From contig NZ_LMSM01000005.1 in assembly GCF_001428125.1 (NCBI RefSeq), positions 129,701 to 193,700 of the forward strand: a DNA stretch of 64,000 nt, written 5' to 3'. How positions within the stretch are numbered: the first letter of the stretch is position 1; the number at the start of each line of letters is the position of its first letter. This stretch comes from Nocardioides sp. Soil774. GTDB lineage: Bacteria > Actinomycetota > Actinomycetes > Propionibacteriales > Nocardioidaceae. Position numbers and translations under genes: made by a program. Below the pieces are notes generated by a model that saw nothing but the letters and a program-made list of their open reading frames with translations, was not told where the DNA came from and made no database searches. Shown piece after piece: positions 53,204-62,324 of the stretch.

Positions 53204-54484
53204 TCAGCGCTCCAGGATCGCCACGACGCCCTGCCCGCCCGCAGCGCAGATCGAGATCAGGGCACGGCCCTTCCCCTTCTGCGCGAGCAGCTTCGCGGCG
53301 ACCGGGACGATCCGGCCGCCGGTCGCGGCGAACGGGTGCGCCGCGGCGAGCGAGGAGCCGGTGACGTTGAGCCGGTCGCGGTCGATCGAGCCCAGCGGCG
53401 CGTCGAGGCCGAGGCGCTCCTGGCAGAACACCGGGTCCTCCCACGCGGCCAGCGTGGAGAGCACCTGGGAGGCGAAGGCCTCGTGGATCTCGTAGTAGTC
53501 GAAGTCCTGCAGCGTCAGGCCGTTGCGCGCCAGCATCCGCGGCACGGCGTACGCCGGTGCCATGAGCAGGCCCTCGTGGCCGTTGACGTAGTCGACCGCA
53601 GCCGTCTCGGCGTCGACGAGGTGCGCGAGCACGGGCAGGCCGCGCTCCTCGGCCCACTCGTCGCTGGAGAGCAGCACCGCGGACGCGCCGTCGGAGAGCG
53701 GGGTGCTGTTGCCGGCGGTCATGGTGGCGGCCGCGCCCTTGCCGAAGACCGGCTTGAGGGTGGCGAGCTTCTCGACCGAGGAGTCCGGGCGCAGGTTGTT
53801 GTCGCGCTCGACGCCGCGGAACGCGGTGATCAGGTCGTCCTGGAAGCCCTCGTCGTAGGAGCGGGCGAGGTTGTGGTGCGAGCGGGCGGCCAGCTCGTCC
53901 TGGGCCTCACGGGTGATGCGCCACTCGAGGGCGGTCAGCGCGGCGTGCTCACCCATCGACAGGCGCGTGCGCGGCTCGCCGTTCTGCGGGATGTCGAGCC
54001 CGAAGTCGCCGGGACGGATCGCGCCGAGCGCCTTGAGCCGGCTCGCGGTGTCCTTCGCCGAGTTGACCTTCATCAGCTTCTTGCGGAGCTTGTCGCTGAT
54101 CGCGACGGGTGCGTCGGAGGTGGTGTCGGTGCCGCCAGCCACGCCCGCGTCGATCACGCCGAGGGCGATCTTGTTGGCCACCTGGATGGCGGCCTGGAGC
54201 CCGGTGCCGCAGGCCTGCTGGACGTCGGTGGCGGGGGTCTCGGGCGCGAGCCGGGAGCCGAGCACCGACTCGCGGGTGAGGTTGAAGTCGCGCGAGTGCT
54301 TGAGCACCGCGCCGGCGACGACCTCGCCGAGACGCTCGCCGTGCAGGCCGAAGCGCTCCACGAGGCCGTCGATCGCGGCGGTGAGCATCTCCTGGTTGGA
54401 CACGCCGGCGTAGACGGTGTTCGAGCGGGCGAAGGGGATCCGGTTGCCGCCGACGACGGCGACGGGGCGAGTGGTCGTCTGCAT
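53204..54484 (-). CDS. Thiolase (acetyl-CoA C-acetyltransferase, FadA2-like)
   Basis: A 426-residue thiolase. The acyl-accepting cysteine is in VQQACGTGLQAAIQVA, the base histidine in AAHPFAATGGR and the second cysteine in SICAAGGQG; EIHEAFASQV matches the family. Divergent from fabG4 and a MaoC gene, the same layout as Rv0243 (fadA2)-Rv0242c-Rv0241c, so it probably works with them in fatty acyl-CoA metabolism. ATG 54484 has GGATAGGAAC upstream. Confidence 0.93.
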   Translation of the reverse strand: MQTTTRPVAVVGGNRIPFARSNTVYAGVSNQEMLTAAIDGLVERFGLHGERLGEVVAGAVLKHSRDFNLTRESVLGSRLAPETPATDVQQACGTGLQAAIQVANKIALGVIDAGVAGGTDTTSDAPVAISDKLRKKLMKVNSAKDTASRLKALGAIRPGDFGLDIPQNGEPRTRLSMGEHAALTALEWRITREAQDELAARSHHNLARSYDEGFQDDLITAFRGVERDNNLRPDSSVEKLATLKPVFGKGAAATMTAGNSTPLSDGASAVLLSSDEWAEERGLPVLAHLVDAETAAVDYVNGHEGLLMAPAYAVPRMLARNGLTLQDFDYYEIHEAFASQVLSTLAAWEDPVFCQERLGLDAPLGSIDRDRLNVTGSSLAAAHPFAATGGRIVPVAAKLLAQKGKGRALISICAAGGQGVVAILER

Positions 54485-54551
54485 GTTCCTATCCTTGCCT
54501 GAGAGGGGCCGCACGCCAACGACGTGAGGGGCACGTCACGAAATGTGGACT

Positions 54552-54573
54552 CCGAGTTGCACACCGAGTTACA
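54552..54573. promoter_or_regulatory. Direct repeats in thiolase/fabG4 divergent promoter
   Basis: CCGAGTTGCA (54552-54561) and CCGAGTTACA (54564-54573) repeat with 12-bp spacing in the 130-bp divergent region. Candidate operator for a shared regulator. Confidence 0.35.
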
Positions 54574-54614
54574 TGACCTCGACTCACCACCACCAGCGCA
54601 GAGGGATCGTCACC

Positions 54615-55949
54615 ATGAGCGACCGCTACCAGGGCTTCGTGTCCACCTCCATCGGCCAGCTGTTCGTGAAGAACCTCGGGCTGCCCAACCCCACGCCCCT
54701 CGATCGCTGGAGCGAGGGCGCCCCCCTCGTCGACGGCCTCGTCGTGGTCGGCGGCGAGGGTCGGCTCGCCGAGGTGCTCCCCACCACCCTCGACGGGCTC
54801 GGGATCGCCTCGTCGACCACCCTCGAGGAGGGGGTGCGCGCCAAGGCGCTCGTCTTCGACGCGACCGGCGTCACCGACACCACCGGGCTGCTGGCGCTGC
54901 AGGAGTTCTTCGCTCCCCTGATGCGTCGCCTCGAGACCTGTCCGCGCGTGGTGGTGCTCGGCACTCCCCCGGAGCTCACCTCCGGCTCGGAGCGCATCGC
55001 CCAGCGCGCGCTCGAGGGCTTCACGCGCTCGCTCGGCAAGGAGATCGGGCGCGGCGGCACCGTGCAGCTGGTCTACGTCGCTCCCGCCGCGGACGGCGCC
55101 ACCAGCTCGACCCTCGCGTTCCTGCTGTCGCCGAAGTCGGCGTACGTCTCCGGCCAGGTCGTGCGGATCGGGGCGCACGGCGCCACCGCGAGCGGGACGG
55201 TCGACGACTGGTCCCGCCCGCTGGTCGGCAAGGTCGCACTGGTGACCGGAGCGAGCCGCGGGATCGGCGAGGAGATCGCGCGCGTCCTGCACCGCGACGG
55301 TGCCACGGTGGTCGGCGTCGACGTGCCGCAGGCCGCGAGCGAGCTGCAGACCCTGATGACCGAGCTCGACGGCGACCACCTCGTCCTCGACATCACCGCC
55401 AAGGACGCCCCGCAGCGCATCGCGCACCACCTGCGCGAGCACCACGGGGGCGTCGACGTCGTCGTGCACAACGCCGGCATCACGCGCGACAAGAAGCTGG
55501 CCAACATGGCCGAGGACCGGTGGAGCAGCGTCATCGCGGTGAACCTCGCCGCCCCCGAGCTCATCACCCGCGAGCTCCTCGACTCCGGCACCCTCAACGA
55601 CGGCGGTCGCATCATCGGGGTGGCCTCCATCGCCGGCATCGCGGGCAACGTCGGCCAGACCAACTACGCCACCTCCAAGGCGGGCGTCATCGGTCTGGTC
55701 GAGAGCCTGCGCGACGAGCTCGACCGCGGCATCACGGTCAACGCGGTCGCGCCCGGCTTCATCATCACGCAGATGACCGCGGCCGTGCCCTTCGCCACCC
55801 GCGAGGTCGGCCAGCGCCTCAACGCCATGTCGCAGGGCGGCCTGCCGGTCGACGTCGCCGAGACGATCGCGTGGTTCGCCAGCACCGGGTCGGGTGCGGT
55901 CAACGGCAACGTCGTGCGCGTGTGCGGCCAGATGATGCTGGGCGCCTGA
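54615..55949 (+). CDS. High-molecular-weight 3-oxoacyl reductase (FabG4-like)
   Basis: A 444-residue short-chain dehydrogenase. The N-terminal ~200 residues are a flavodoxin-like non-catalytic domain, as in mycobacterial FabG4. The C-terminal SDR has the cofactor site VTGASRGIGEEIARVL, HNAG, the serine in GVASIAGIAGNVG and YATSKAG. It reduces 3-oxoacyl-CoA, probably with NADH. ATG 54615 matches the expected N-terminus; ATG 54573 is a longer alternative. Confidence 0.93.
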   Translation: MSDRYQGFVSTSIGQLFVKNLGLPNPTPLDRWSEGAPLVDGLVVVGGEGRLAEVLPTTLDGLGIASSTTLEEGVRAKALVFDATGVTDTTGLLALQEFFAPLMRRLETCPRVVVLGTPPELTSGSERIAQRALEGFTRSLGKEIGRGGTVQLVYVAPAADGATSSTLAFLLSPKSAYVSGQVVRIGAHGATASGTVDDWSRPLVGKVALVTGASRGIGEEIARVLHRDGATVVGVDVPQAASELQTLMTELDGDHLVLDITAKDAPQRIAHHLREHHGGVDVVVHNAGITRDKKLANMAEDRWSSVIAVNLAAPELITRELLDSGTLNDGGRIIGVASIAGIAGNVGQTNYATSKAGVIGLVESLRDELDRGITVNAVAPGFIITQMTAAVPFATREVGQRLNAMSQGGLPVDVAETIAWFASTGSGAVNGNVVRVCGQMMLGA

Positions 55950-56842
55950 TGGTCGCCGCAGCCCCCACCACGAAGACCCTCGACCGGGAGCCCGGGCGGC
56001 TCGCGATGCTGGCCCGCGCCGCGCTGCCCGCGCTGCCCGGCGTCAACCAGCTCCCCGGCGTGCGGAAGTCGCCCGCCCGCGACTTCGACGGACTCGCCTA
56101 CCGCCGCGACCAGGTGGTCGTCGAGCGCGCCCGCGTCGACGCGTACGCCGCCGTCTGCGGCTTCCCGCGCAAGGACACCGTGCCGCTCACCTATCCGCAC
56201 ATGCTGGCGTTCGGCCTGCACATGGCGATCATGGGCGACCCGGCATTCCCCTACCCCGCCATCGGCATGGTGCACGTGGAGAACGCGATCACCGCGCACC
56301 GCGCGATCGGGGTCGGCGAGGTCCTCGACGTGACGACCGAGGTGGGCGCCCCGCGCGCCCACGCCAGGGGCGCGCTGCTCGACTTCGTCACCACCGTGTC
56401 GGCCGACGGCGAGACCGCGTGGGAGTCGACCTCGACCTACCTGCGCCGTGGCCGACCGGTCGAGGGCGAGCCGGCCCCCGGCCTCGTCGTCACCGACCCG
56501 CCGACCGGCGGGGTCGAGTGGCGCCTGCCCGCCGACCTCGGGCGCACCTACGCCGCTGTCTCGGGCGACGCCAACCCGATCCACCTCTACCCGCTGACCG
56601 CGAAGGCGCTGGGCTTCCCGCGCCAGATCGCCCACGGCATGTGGACCCTCGCGCGCTCGGTCGCCGCGATCGAGAACCGGCTGCCGGCCGCGGTGACGGT
56701 CGAGGTGGCCTTCAAGAAGCCGGTCTTCCTGCCCGGCACGGTGGACTTCGCCGCGCGCCAGGACGGGTCGGGGTGGACCTTCGCGCTCACCAGCCCGAAG
56801 GACGGCTCGCCCCACCTCGTGGGTCGTACGTCTCCGGCCTGA
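55949..56842 (+). CDS. MaoC-like (R)-3-hydroxyacyl hydratase (HtdX-like)
   Basis: A 297-residue double-hotdog hydratase. The catalytic motif in the C-terminal half is SGDANPIHLYPLTAKALGF...QIAHGMW. The N-terminal half lacks the active residues, as usual. The ATG overlaps the fabG4 stop as TGATG. In M. tuberculosis this pair is fabG4-htdX (Rv0242c-Rv0241c); together with the divergent thiolase they would catalyse three of the steps of acyl-CoA chain processing. Confidence 0.92.
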   Translation: MVAAAPTTKTLDREPGRLAMLARAALPALPGVNQLPGVRKSPARDFDGLAYRRDQVVVERARVDAYAAVCGFPRKDTVPLTYPHMLAFGLHMAIMGDPAFPYPAIGMVHVENAITAHRAIGVGEVLDVTTEVGAPRAHARGALLDFVTTVSADGETAWESTSTYLRRGRPVEGEPAPGLVVTDPPTGGVEWRLPADLGRTYAAVSGDANPIHLYPLTAKALGFPRQIAHGMWTLARSVAAIENRLPAAVTVEVAFKKPVFLPGTVDFAARQDGSGWTFALTSPKDGSPHLVGRTSPA

Positions 56843-56862
56843 CCAACCTCGGCGCTGCTTCG

Positions 56863-57729
56863 CTAGGCGCGCTGGTCGCGCACCCGGATCAGCCCCTCCT
56901 GGGCCACCGTCGCCACCAGCTCACCCGACTGGGAGAACACCCGCGCGAGCGCGAGCCCGCGGGCTCCGCCGGCCCACGGGGAGAACTGGTCGTAGAGCCA
57001 CCACTCGTCGGCCCGGAAGGGGCGGTGGAACCAGATCGTGTGGTCGAGCGAGGCCGGCTGCAGGCGCGGCGACGCGATGTGGATGCCGTGCGGCACCAGC
57101 GCAGCACCCAGCAGCGTCAGGTCGCTGGCGTAGGTGAACGCCGCGGTCTGCGTCGTCGCGTCGGCCGCGAGGGTGCCGTCGACCTTGATCCAGAGACGCG
57201 CTCGCGCCGCGTGGTCGGAGTCGTCAGCGATCCCGCGCCCGGTGATGCCGACGTGGCGGATGTCGAGGGCGGCCCACTCCCGCTCCCAGTGCGCGGCCGC
57301 CTCGTCGCCGCGCTCACGCGCGAGCTCGACCAGGGGCATGCCGTGCTCGGGACCCACGACGTCCGGCATCGGGTCCTGGTGCTCGAGACCGGGCTCGGGG
57401 ATCTGGAAGTTGGCGGTCATGTAGTAGATCGGTCGCCCGTGCTGGCGTGCGGAGACCCGTCGCGTCGCGAACGAGCGGCCGTCGCGGATGCGCTCGACGT
57501 CGTACACGATCGGCACCGTCGTGTCGCCGGGGCGCAGGAAGTAGGAGTGCAGCGAGTGGAGCACGAAGTCGCCCTCGACGCTGCGCGTCGCCGCCACCAC
57601 GGCCTGCGCCGCCACCTGGCCGCCGAACACCCGCTGGCGCTCGGTGCGCGCCTGGGCGCCGCGGAAGAGGTCGACCTCGAGCTGCTCGAGCTCGAGCAGG
57701 GTGACGAGCTCGGCCGCACTGCCGGCCAT
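56863..57729 (-). CDS. tesB: Acyl-CoA thioesterase II
   Basis: A 288-residue tandem hotdog thioesterase. Signatures: FGGQVAAQAVVAATRSV, LHSLHSYFLRPGDT, IRDGRSFATRRVSARQHGRPI and, in the C-terminal half, SLDHTIWFHRPF. It cleaves acyl-CoA to free acid and CoA. Its ATG is coupled (TGATG) to the stop of the PAC2 gene. Confidence 0.94.
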   Translation of the reverse strand: MAGSAAELVTLLELEQLEVDLFRGAQARTERQRVFGGQVAAQAVVAATRSVEGDFVLHSLHSYFLRPGDTTVPIVYDVERIRDGRSFATRRVSARQHGRPIYYMTANFQIPEPGLEHQDPMPDVVGPEHGMPLVELARERGDEAAAHWEREWAALDIRHVGITGRGIADDSDHAARARLWIKVDGTLAADATTQTAAFTYASDLTLLGAALVPHGIHIASPRLQPASLDHTIWFHRPFRADEWWLYDQFSPWAGGARGLALARVFSQSGELVATVAQEGLIRVRDQRA

Positions 57730-58679
57730 CAGCGGTCCTCCCAGCCCGTGGAGTCGTCGCCGTCGTCCTTGGACGGATCGTCGAGCTGGGCGAGGAACGC
57801 CTCGAAGTCGCGCCCGAGCTCCTCGCCGGTGGGCAGCGGCCCGTCCCCGGCGAGCAGGGACGTGCCCGCCGCCTCGGCCTCGCGGAAGGAGTCGTACTGC
57901 TGCTCCAGGCCGCGCACGACGTCGCCGACCTCGTCGTGGGTCGAGAGGTAGCGGTCGACCTCGGTCGAGGTGATCTCGGCGGCCTCACGGAGCTCGCTGA
58001 GGTCGACGGTGAGGTGTCCGCCGATCTCGACGTGCTCGAGCAGCACGAGCGCGGCCTGGGGGTACTCCATCTGCGCGAGGTAGTGCGGGATGTGCGCGAC
58101 GAAGCCGAGCGCGTCGTGGCCCCACTCCCCCAGGCGGATCTCCAGCAGCGCCTGGGCGCTCGCCGGCACGCGGAGCTCGCCCTGCCACGGGCTCTCGCCC
58201 GGGACCAGCTCGGGACGGTTGGCGTGGGGCGTGATCGCGATCGGCCGCGTGTGCGGCACCGCCATGGGCACTGCCCCGAGGCCCACGACCCGGGTCACCC
58301 CGAAGTGCTCGACGACCTCGCGCACGGCGCGGGCGAAGGCCTCCCAGCGGATGTCGGGCTCGGGACCGGTGAGCAGCAGGAAGGGGGTGCCGCCGGTGTC
58401 CCGCAGCGCGCGCACCACCAGGCGCGGCGCCTCGTAGTCGGAGTAGTGGTCGCGGACGAACGACACCGGCGGGCGACGAGCGCGGTAGTCGTGCAGCGAG
58501 TCGACGTCGAAGGTCGCGACGACCTTGCCGTCGGAGAGCCCGTTGAGGTGCCGGGCGGCGAGCTCGGCCGACTTGCCCGCATCGAGGAATCCGGTGAGCA
58601 CGCAGACGAGCGTGAGGTCGCCGTCCCCGGAGCGAGACACCTCTGCTCCGTCCACGATGTGCACGAGTCGTTCGACCAT
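57729..58679 (-). CDS. PAC2 family protein (second copy)
   Basis: A 316-residue PAC2-family protein, longer than the copy at 8218 because of an acidic C-terminal tail (LAQLDDPSKDDGDDSTGWEDR). Core features: LVCVLTGFLDAGKSAELAARHL, DIRWEAFARAV, VPMAVPHTRP and PHYLAQMEYPQA. The GFxDAG opening is the family hallmark. Leaderless ATG 6 bases from TAGGCT. Co-transcribed with tesB. Confidence 0.88.
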   Translation of the reverse strand: MVERLVHIVDGAEVSRSGDGDLTLVCVLTGFLDAGKSAELAARHLNGLSDGKVVATFDVDSLHDYRARRPPVSFVRDHYSDYEAPRLVVRALRDTGGTPFLLLTGPEPDIRWEAFARAVREVVEHFGVTRVVGLGAVPMAVPHTRPIAITPHANRPELVPGESPWQGELRVPASAQALLEIRLGEWGHDALGFVAHIPHYLAQMEYPQAALVLLEHVEIGGHLTVDLSELREAAEITSTEVDRYLSTHDEVGDVVRGLEQQYDSFREAEAAGTSLLAGDGPLPTGEELGRDFEAFLAQLDDPSKDDGDDSTGWEDR

Positions 58680-58685
58680 GGGGGA

Positions 58686-58691
58686 AGCCTA
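58686..58691 (-). promoter_or_regulatory. -10 box of leaderless PAC2-tesB operon
   Basis: TAGGCT on the minus strand, 6 bases before the ATG at 58679. Confidence 0.55.
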
Positions 58692-58742
58692 GTGACCGCG
58701 GGCCAGTGACCTGACACACACCCGCCCTGCTGGGCACGCATT

Positions 58743-58758
58743 GTTACTCAGGGGTAAC
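58743..58758. promoter_or_regulatory. Inverted repeat at the fadA promoter
   Basis: GTTAC-N6-GTAAC overlapping the likely -10 box TAACCT (58755-58760) of fadAB. A repressor bound here would block the promoter; the fit to TetR or GntR fatty-acid regulators is only a guess. Confidence 0.45.
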
Positions 58759-58797
58759 CTGGGCGGACCCTGTCCCCGATCCACCTGGGAGTAGCCA

Positions 58798-60018
58798 GTG
58801 TCCCGTCCACAGCGTGAGGTCGTCTTCGTCGACGGCGTGCGCACACCGTTCGGCAAGGCCAAGGGCCAGTACGCCGAGACGCGCGCCGACGACCTCGTCA
58901 TCAAGTGCATCCGCGAGCTGATGCGCCGCAACCCCTCCCTCCCGCCCGAGCGGGTCGACGAGGTCGCGGTCGCCGCCACGACCCAGATCGGCGACCAGGG
59001 CCTGACGATCGGCCGCACCGCCGCACTCCTCGCCGGGCTGCCGCAGAGCGTGCCGGGCTACTCGATCGACCGCATGTGCGCCGGTGCCATGACCGCGGTG
59101 ACCAACACCGCGTCGGGCATCGCGTTCGGCGCCTACGACGTCGCCATCGCCGGCGGCGTCGAGCACATGGGGCGTCACCCCATGGGCGAGGGCGTCGACC
59201 CCAACCCGCGGATTCTCTCCGAGCGGATCGTCAACCCCGACGCGCTCGTGATGGGCAAGACCGCGGAGAACCTGCACGACCGCTACCCCACGATCACCAA
59301 GCAGCGCGTCGACGAGTACGCCGTGCGCAGCCAGCAGAAGACCCAGGCCGCCTACGACGCCGGCAAGATCCAGCCCGACCTGGTGCCGGTCGCCACCCGC
59401 TCGGCCGAGGCCGGCTGGGGCCTGGCGACGTACGACGAGCCCATGCGCCCCGAGACGACGCTCGAGTCGCTCGCCGGGCTCAAGACGCCGTTCCGCTCCC
59501 ACGGCAACGTCACCGCGGGCAACGCGGCCGGCATCAACGACGGTGCCACCGCCGCCCTGCTCGCCGACGAGGGGACCGCGCGCGAGCTCGGCCTCCCGGT
59601 CAAGATGCGGCTGGTGACCTACTCGTTCGTGGGCGTCGAGCCCGAGGTGATGGGCGCCGGTCCCATCCCCGCGACCGAGAAGGCGCTCAGGCTCGCCGGC
59701 CTCACCATCGACGACATCCAGGCCTTCGAGGTCAACGAGGCCTTCGCCGTGCAGGTGCTGGCCTTCCTCGAGCACTTCGGCATCGCCGACGACGACGCCC
59801 GCGTGAACCCCTACGGCGGTGCGATCGCGATGGGTCACCCGCTGGCCTCGTCCGGCGTACGCCTGATGAACCAGCTGGCGCGCCAGTTCGAGGAGCGCCC
59901 CGAGGTCCGCTACGGCCTCACGACCATGTGCATCGGCATCGGCATGGGCGGCACCGTGATCTGGGAGAACCCCCACTGGACCGGCGCTTCGTCCGACTCG
60001 ACGGGAGAGACCAAGTGA
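58798..60018 (+). CDS. fadA: Acetyl-CoA acyltransferase of beta-oxidation
   Basis: A 406-residue thiolase, the thiolytic part of the fatty-acid beta-oxidation complex. The acyl cysteine is in YSIDRMCAGAMTAV, the histidines in NEAFAVQVL (upstream E) and GHPLASSG, and the second cysteine in TTMCIGIGMGG. GTG 58798 follows GGGAGTAGCC. Its stop overlaps the start of fadB as GTGA, so the complex subunits are made together. Confidence 0.95.
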   Translation: MSRPQREVVFVDGVRTPFGKAKGQYAETRADDLVIKCIRELMRRNPSLPPERVDEVAVAATTQIGDQGLTIGRTAALLAGLPQSVPGYSIDRMCAGAMTAVTNTASGIAFGAYDVAIAGGVEHMGRHPMGEGVDPNPRILSERIVNPDALVMGKTAENLHDRYPTITKQRVDEYAVRSQQKTQAAYDAGKIQPDLVPVATRSAEAGWGLATYDEPMRPETTLESLAGLKTPFRSHGNVTAGNAAGINDGATAALLADEGTARELGLPVKMRLVTYSFVGVEPEVMGAGPIPATEKALRLAGLTIDDIQAFEVNEAFAVQVLAFLEHFGIADDDARVNPYGGAIAMGHPLASSGVRLMNQLARQFEERPEVRYGLTTMCIGIGMGGTVIWENPHWTGASSDSTGETK

Positions 60019-62093
60019 ACGACTCCAGCATCTTCGAGCGCGCGCGGGCGATCGTCTCCGACGCCGAGCGCGTCACGCAGGCCCACCTGCGCACGGTCTC
60101 GCTGCCGGGCGTGACCTTCGGGCTCATCACCCTCGACAACGGTGAGGACCACACCAAGCCCAACACGTTCGGCCCCGCCTCGCTGCTCGCGCTCGACGCG
60201 GCGATCGACGCGGCTCTGGCCGACGAGTCGATCGACGCGATCGCGGTGACGGGCAAGCCGTTCATCCTCGCCGCCGGCGCCGACCTCACCTCGATCCAGG
60301 GCGGCGGCCCCGACGCCGTGCGCACCGTGGCCGAGCTGGGCCACGCGGTCTTCCGCAAGCTGGGCGAGGGCGGCAAGCCGTCGTTCGGCTTCATCAACGG
60401 GCTCGCGCTCGGCGGCGGGCTCGAGGTGGCGCTGCACTGCACCTACCGCACCGTCATGGACTCCGCCCCCGCCCTCGGACTGCCCGAGGTCATGCTCGGC
60501 CTGGTCCCCGGCTGGGGCGGCGCGTGGCTGGTGCCCAACCTCGTCGGCGCCGACAAGGCGGTCACGCTGATCGTCGAGAACCCGCTCAACCAGGGCAAGA
60601 CCCTCGGCGGGCAGGCGGCGTACGACTTCGGGCTGGCCGACGCGGTCTTCGGCGGCGCCGACTTCCTCGAGCAGTCGCTGCTGTGGGCGGCCTCGGTCGT
60701 GCGCGGCGAGACGTCCGTCGAGCGGCCCGAGGTGGACCGCGGCGAGGCCTGGGACGCCGCGGTGAAGCGTGCCAAGGGCATCGTGGCCGCCAAGACCGGA
60801 GGTGCCTCGCCGGCCGCGGCCAAGGCGGTCGAGCTCATCGCCGCCGCCCGCGACAGCGACCGCGACGCCGGCTTCGCCGCCGAGGACGACGCGCTGGAGG
60901 CGATGTCGCAGACGGCAGAGCTGCTGGCCTCGCTCTACTCCTTCGACCTGGTGCAGAAGCGGGCCAAGCGGCCCGCCGGCGCGCCCGACAAGTCGCTGGC
61001 CCGCCCCGTGACCAAGGTGGGCATCGTGGGTGCGGGCCTCATGGCCAGCCAGCTGGCGCTGCTGTTCGTACGCCGCCTCGAGGTGCCGGTCGTGCTGACC
61101 GACCTCGACCAGGAGCGGGCCGACAAGGGCGTCGCCTACGTGCACGCCGAGATCGACAAGCTGCTCGCCAAGGGCCGGATCAACCAGGACAAGGCCAACC
61201 GCCACAAGGCGCTCGTGTCGGGCGAGACCGACAAGCAGGCCGCCTTCGGCGACGCCGACTTCGTCATCGAGGCCGTCTTCGAGGAGATGTCGGTCAAGAA
61301 GACCGTCTTCGCCGACGTGGAGAAGGTCGTGAGCGCGGAGTGCGTGCTCGCCACCAACACCTCCTCGCTGTCGATCACCGAGATGGCCGCCGACCTCGAG
61401 CACCCCGAGCGGGTCGTCGGCTTCCACTTCTTCAACCCGGTCGCGGTGATGCCGCTGCTCGAGATCGTCAAGGGCGACGCCACCGACGACGCGACGCTGG
61501 CCACCGCGTTCGCCACCGGCAAGGCGCTGAAGAAGACCTCGATCCTGGTCAAGGACAGCCCGTCCTTCATCGTGAACCGGCTGCTCGGTCGCTTCATGAG
61601 CGAGGTCGGCCGCATCGTCGACGAGGGCACGCCGGTCTCCGTGGCCGACAACGCCTTCGCCGGCATCGCGCCGATGCCGCCGTTCGTGCTGCTCTCGCTC
61701 GTCGGCCCGGCGATCGCGCTGCACAACAACGAGACGCTGAAGGGCGCGTTCCCCGAGCGCTTCTACGTCTCGCCCGCCCTCGAGCGCATCGTGGCCGCGC
61801 GCAAGCCGGCGTACTACGGCGCCGACGGCGCGCTCGACCCCGAGGTCGAGGCGATGCTCGTCGTGCCGGAGACGCCGGTCGTGCTGACCGCCGAGGAGGT
61901 GCGCGAGAAGACGCTCTCCGGCCTGGCCGAGGAGGCGCGCCTGATGCTCGACGAGGGTGTCGTGGCCGCGCCGCAGGACATCGACCTGGCGATGATCACC
62001 GGCGCCGGGTTCTCCTTCTGGAACGGCGGGCTGACCTTCATGCTCGACGTGCTGGGCATCTCGGAGAAGGCGACCGGCAAGCGCTTCCACTGA
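60015..62093 (+). CDS. fadB: Fatty-acid oxidation complex, hydratase/dehydrogenase
   Basis: A 692-residue bifunctional enzyme. The N-terminal enoyl-CoA hydratase (about 1-320) has FILAAGADL, NGLALGGGLEVALHC and PEVMLGLVPGWGGA. The central NAD-binding domain (from about 330) has VGIVGAGLMASQLALLF, and the C-terminal 3-hydroxyacyl-CoA dehydrogenase has FHFFNPVAVMPLLEIV. The GLMA form instead of GLMG is a mild variation. It catalyses hydration and oxidation in the beta-oxidation cycle with FadA. Confidence 0.95.
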   Translation: MNDSSIFERARAIVSDAERVTQAHLRTVSLPGVTFGLITLDNGEDHTKPNTFGPASLLALDAAIDAALADESIDAIAVTGKPFILAAGADLTSIQGGGPDAVRTVAELGHAVFRKLGEGGKPSFGFINGLALGGGLEVALHCTYRTVMDSAPALGLPEVMLGLVPGWGGAWLVPNLVGADKAVTLIVENPLNQGKTLGGQAAYDFGLADAVFGGADFLEQSLLWAASVVRGETSVERPEVDRGEAWDAAVKRAKGIVAAKTGGASPAAAKAVELIAAARDSDRDAGFAAEDDALEAMSQTAELLASLYSFDLVQKRAKRPAGAPDKSLARPVTKVGIVGAGLMASQLALLFVRRLEVPVVLTDLDQERADKGVAYVHAEIDKLLAKGRINQDKANRHKALVSGETDKQAAFGDADFVIEAVFEEMSVKKTVFADVEKVVSAECVLATNTSSLSITEMAADLEHPERVVGFHFFNPVAVMPLLEIVKGDATDDATLATAFATGKALKKTSILVKDSPSFIVNRLLGRFMSEVGRIVDEGTPVSVADNAFAGIAPMPPFVLLSLVGPAIALHNNETLKGAFPERFYVSPALERIVAARKPAYYGADGALDPEVEAMLVVPETPVVLTAEEVREKTLSGLAEEARLMLDEGVVAAPQDIDLAMITGAGFSFWNGGLTFMLDVLGISEKATGKRFH

Positions 62094-62110
62094 TTCGCTG
62101 ACCCGCCGCT

Positions 62111-62164
62111 GGGCGGTGCGTGAGGGGGATTCCCGGGCTCCGGAAGCCGCCTCACGCACCGCCC
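62111..62164. repeat. Dispersed inverted-repeat element, copy B
   Basis: Perfect 15-bp arms GGGCGGTGCGTGAGG (62111-62125) and CCTCACGCACCGCCC (62150-62164), 17 bases after the fadB stop. Right flank GTCGTACGCCC resembles the flank of copy A. Confidence 0.85.
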
Positions 62165-62183
62165 GTTGTCGTACGCCCGACGT

Positions 62184-62235
62184 GGCGGTGTGTGAGGCGG
62201 GTTTCTGGCCTGCAGAACCCGCCTCACGCACCGCC
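62184..62235. repeat. Dispersed inverted-repeat element, copy C
   Basis: Arms of about 24 bases beginning GGCGGTGTGTGAGGCGGGTT and ending with the matching complement, one G-T mismatch and one extra T. Placed 20 bases after copy B as a tandem pair behind fadB. With copy B it fills most of the 231-bp gap before the sigma factor gene. Confidence 0.85.
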
Positions 62236-62260
62236 CGGCGGGGCGTTTCGCGCGTCCGAC

Positions 62261-62286
62261 GAACCGATGTGCGTGGTGGGATCGTC
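62261..62286 (+). promoter_or_regulatory. ECF-type promoter of the sigma factor gene
   Basis: GAACC (62261-62265), a 17-base spacer and CGTC (62283-62286) match the -35 GGAAC / -10 CGTC pattern of ECF sigma factors, 38 bases before the sigma gene start. Suggests autoregulation. Confidence 0.5.
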
Positions 62287-62324
62287 GGTAGGGGTGACCC
62301 ACTCCCACCCACGAGGAGCCACGC

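Noticed and set aside
62094..62324. CRISPR array in the repeat-rich gap
   Set aside because: Two inverted repeats differing in loop and spacing, not regular direct repeats with uniform spacers; no cas genes.
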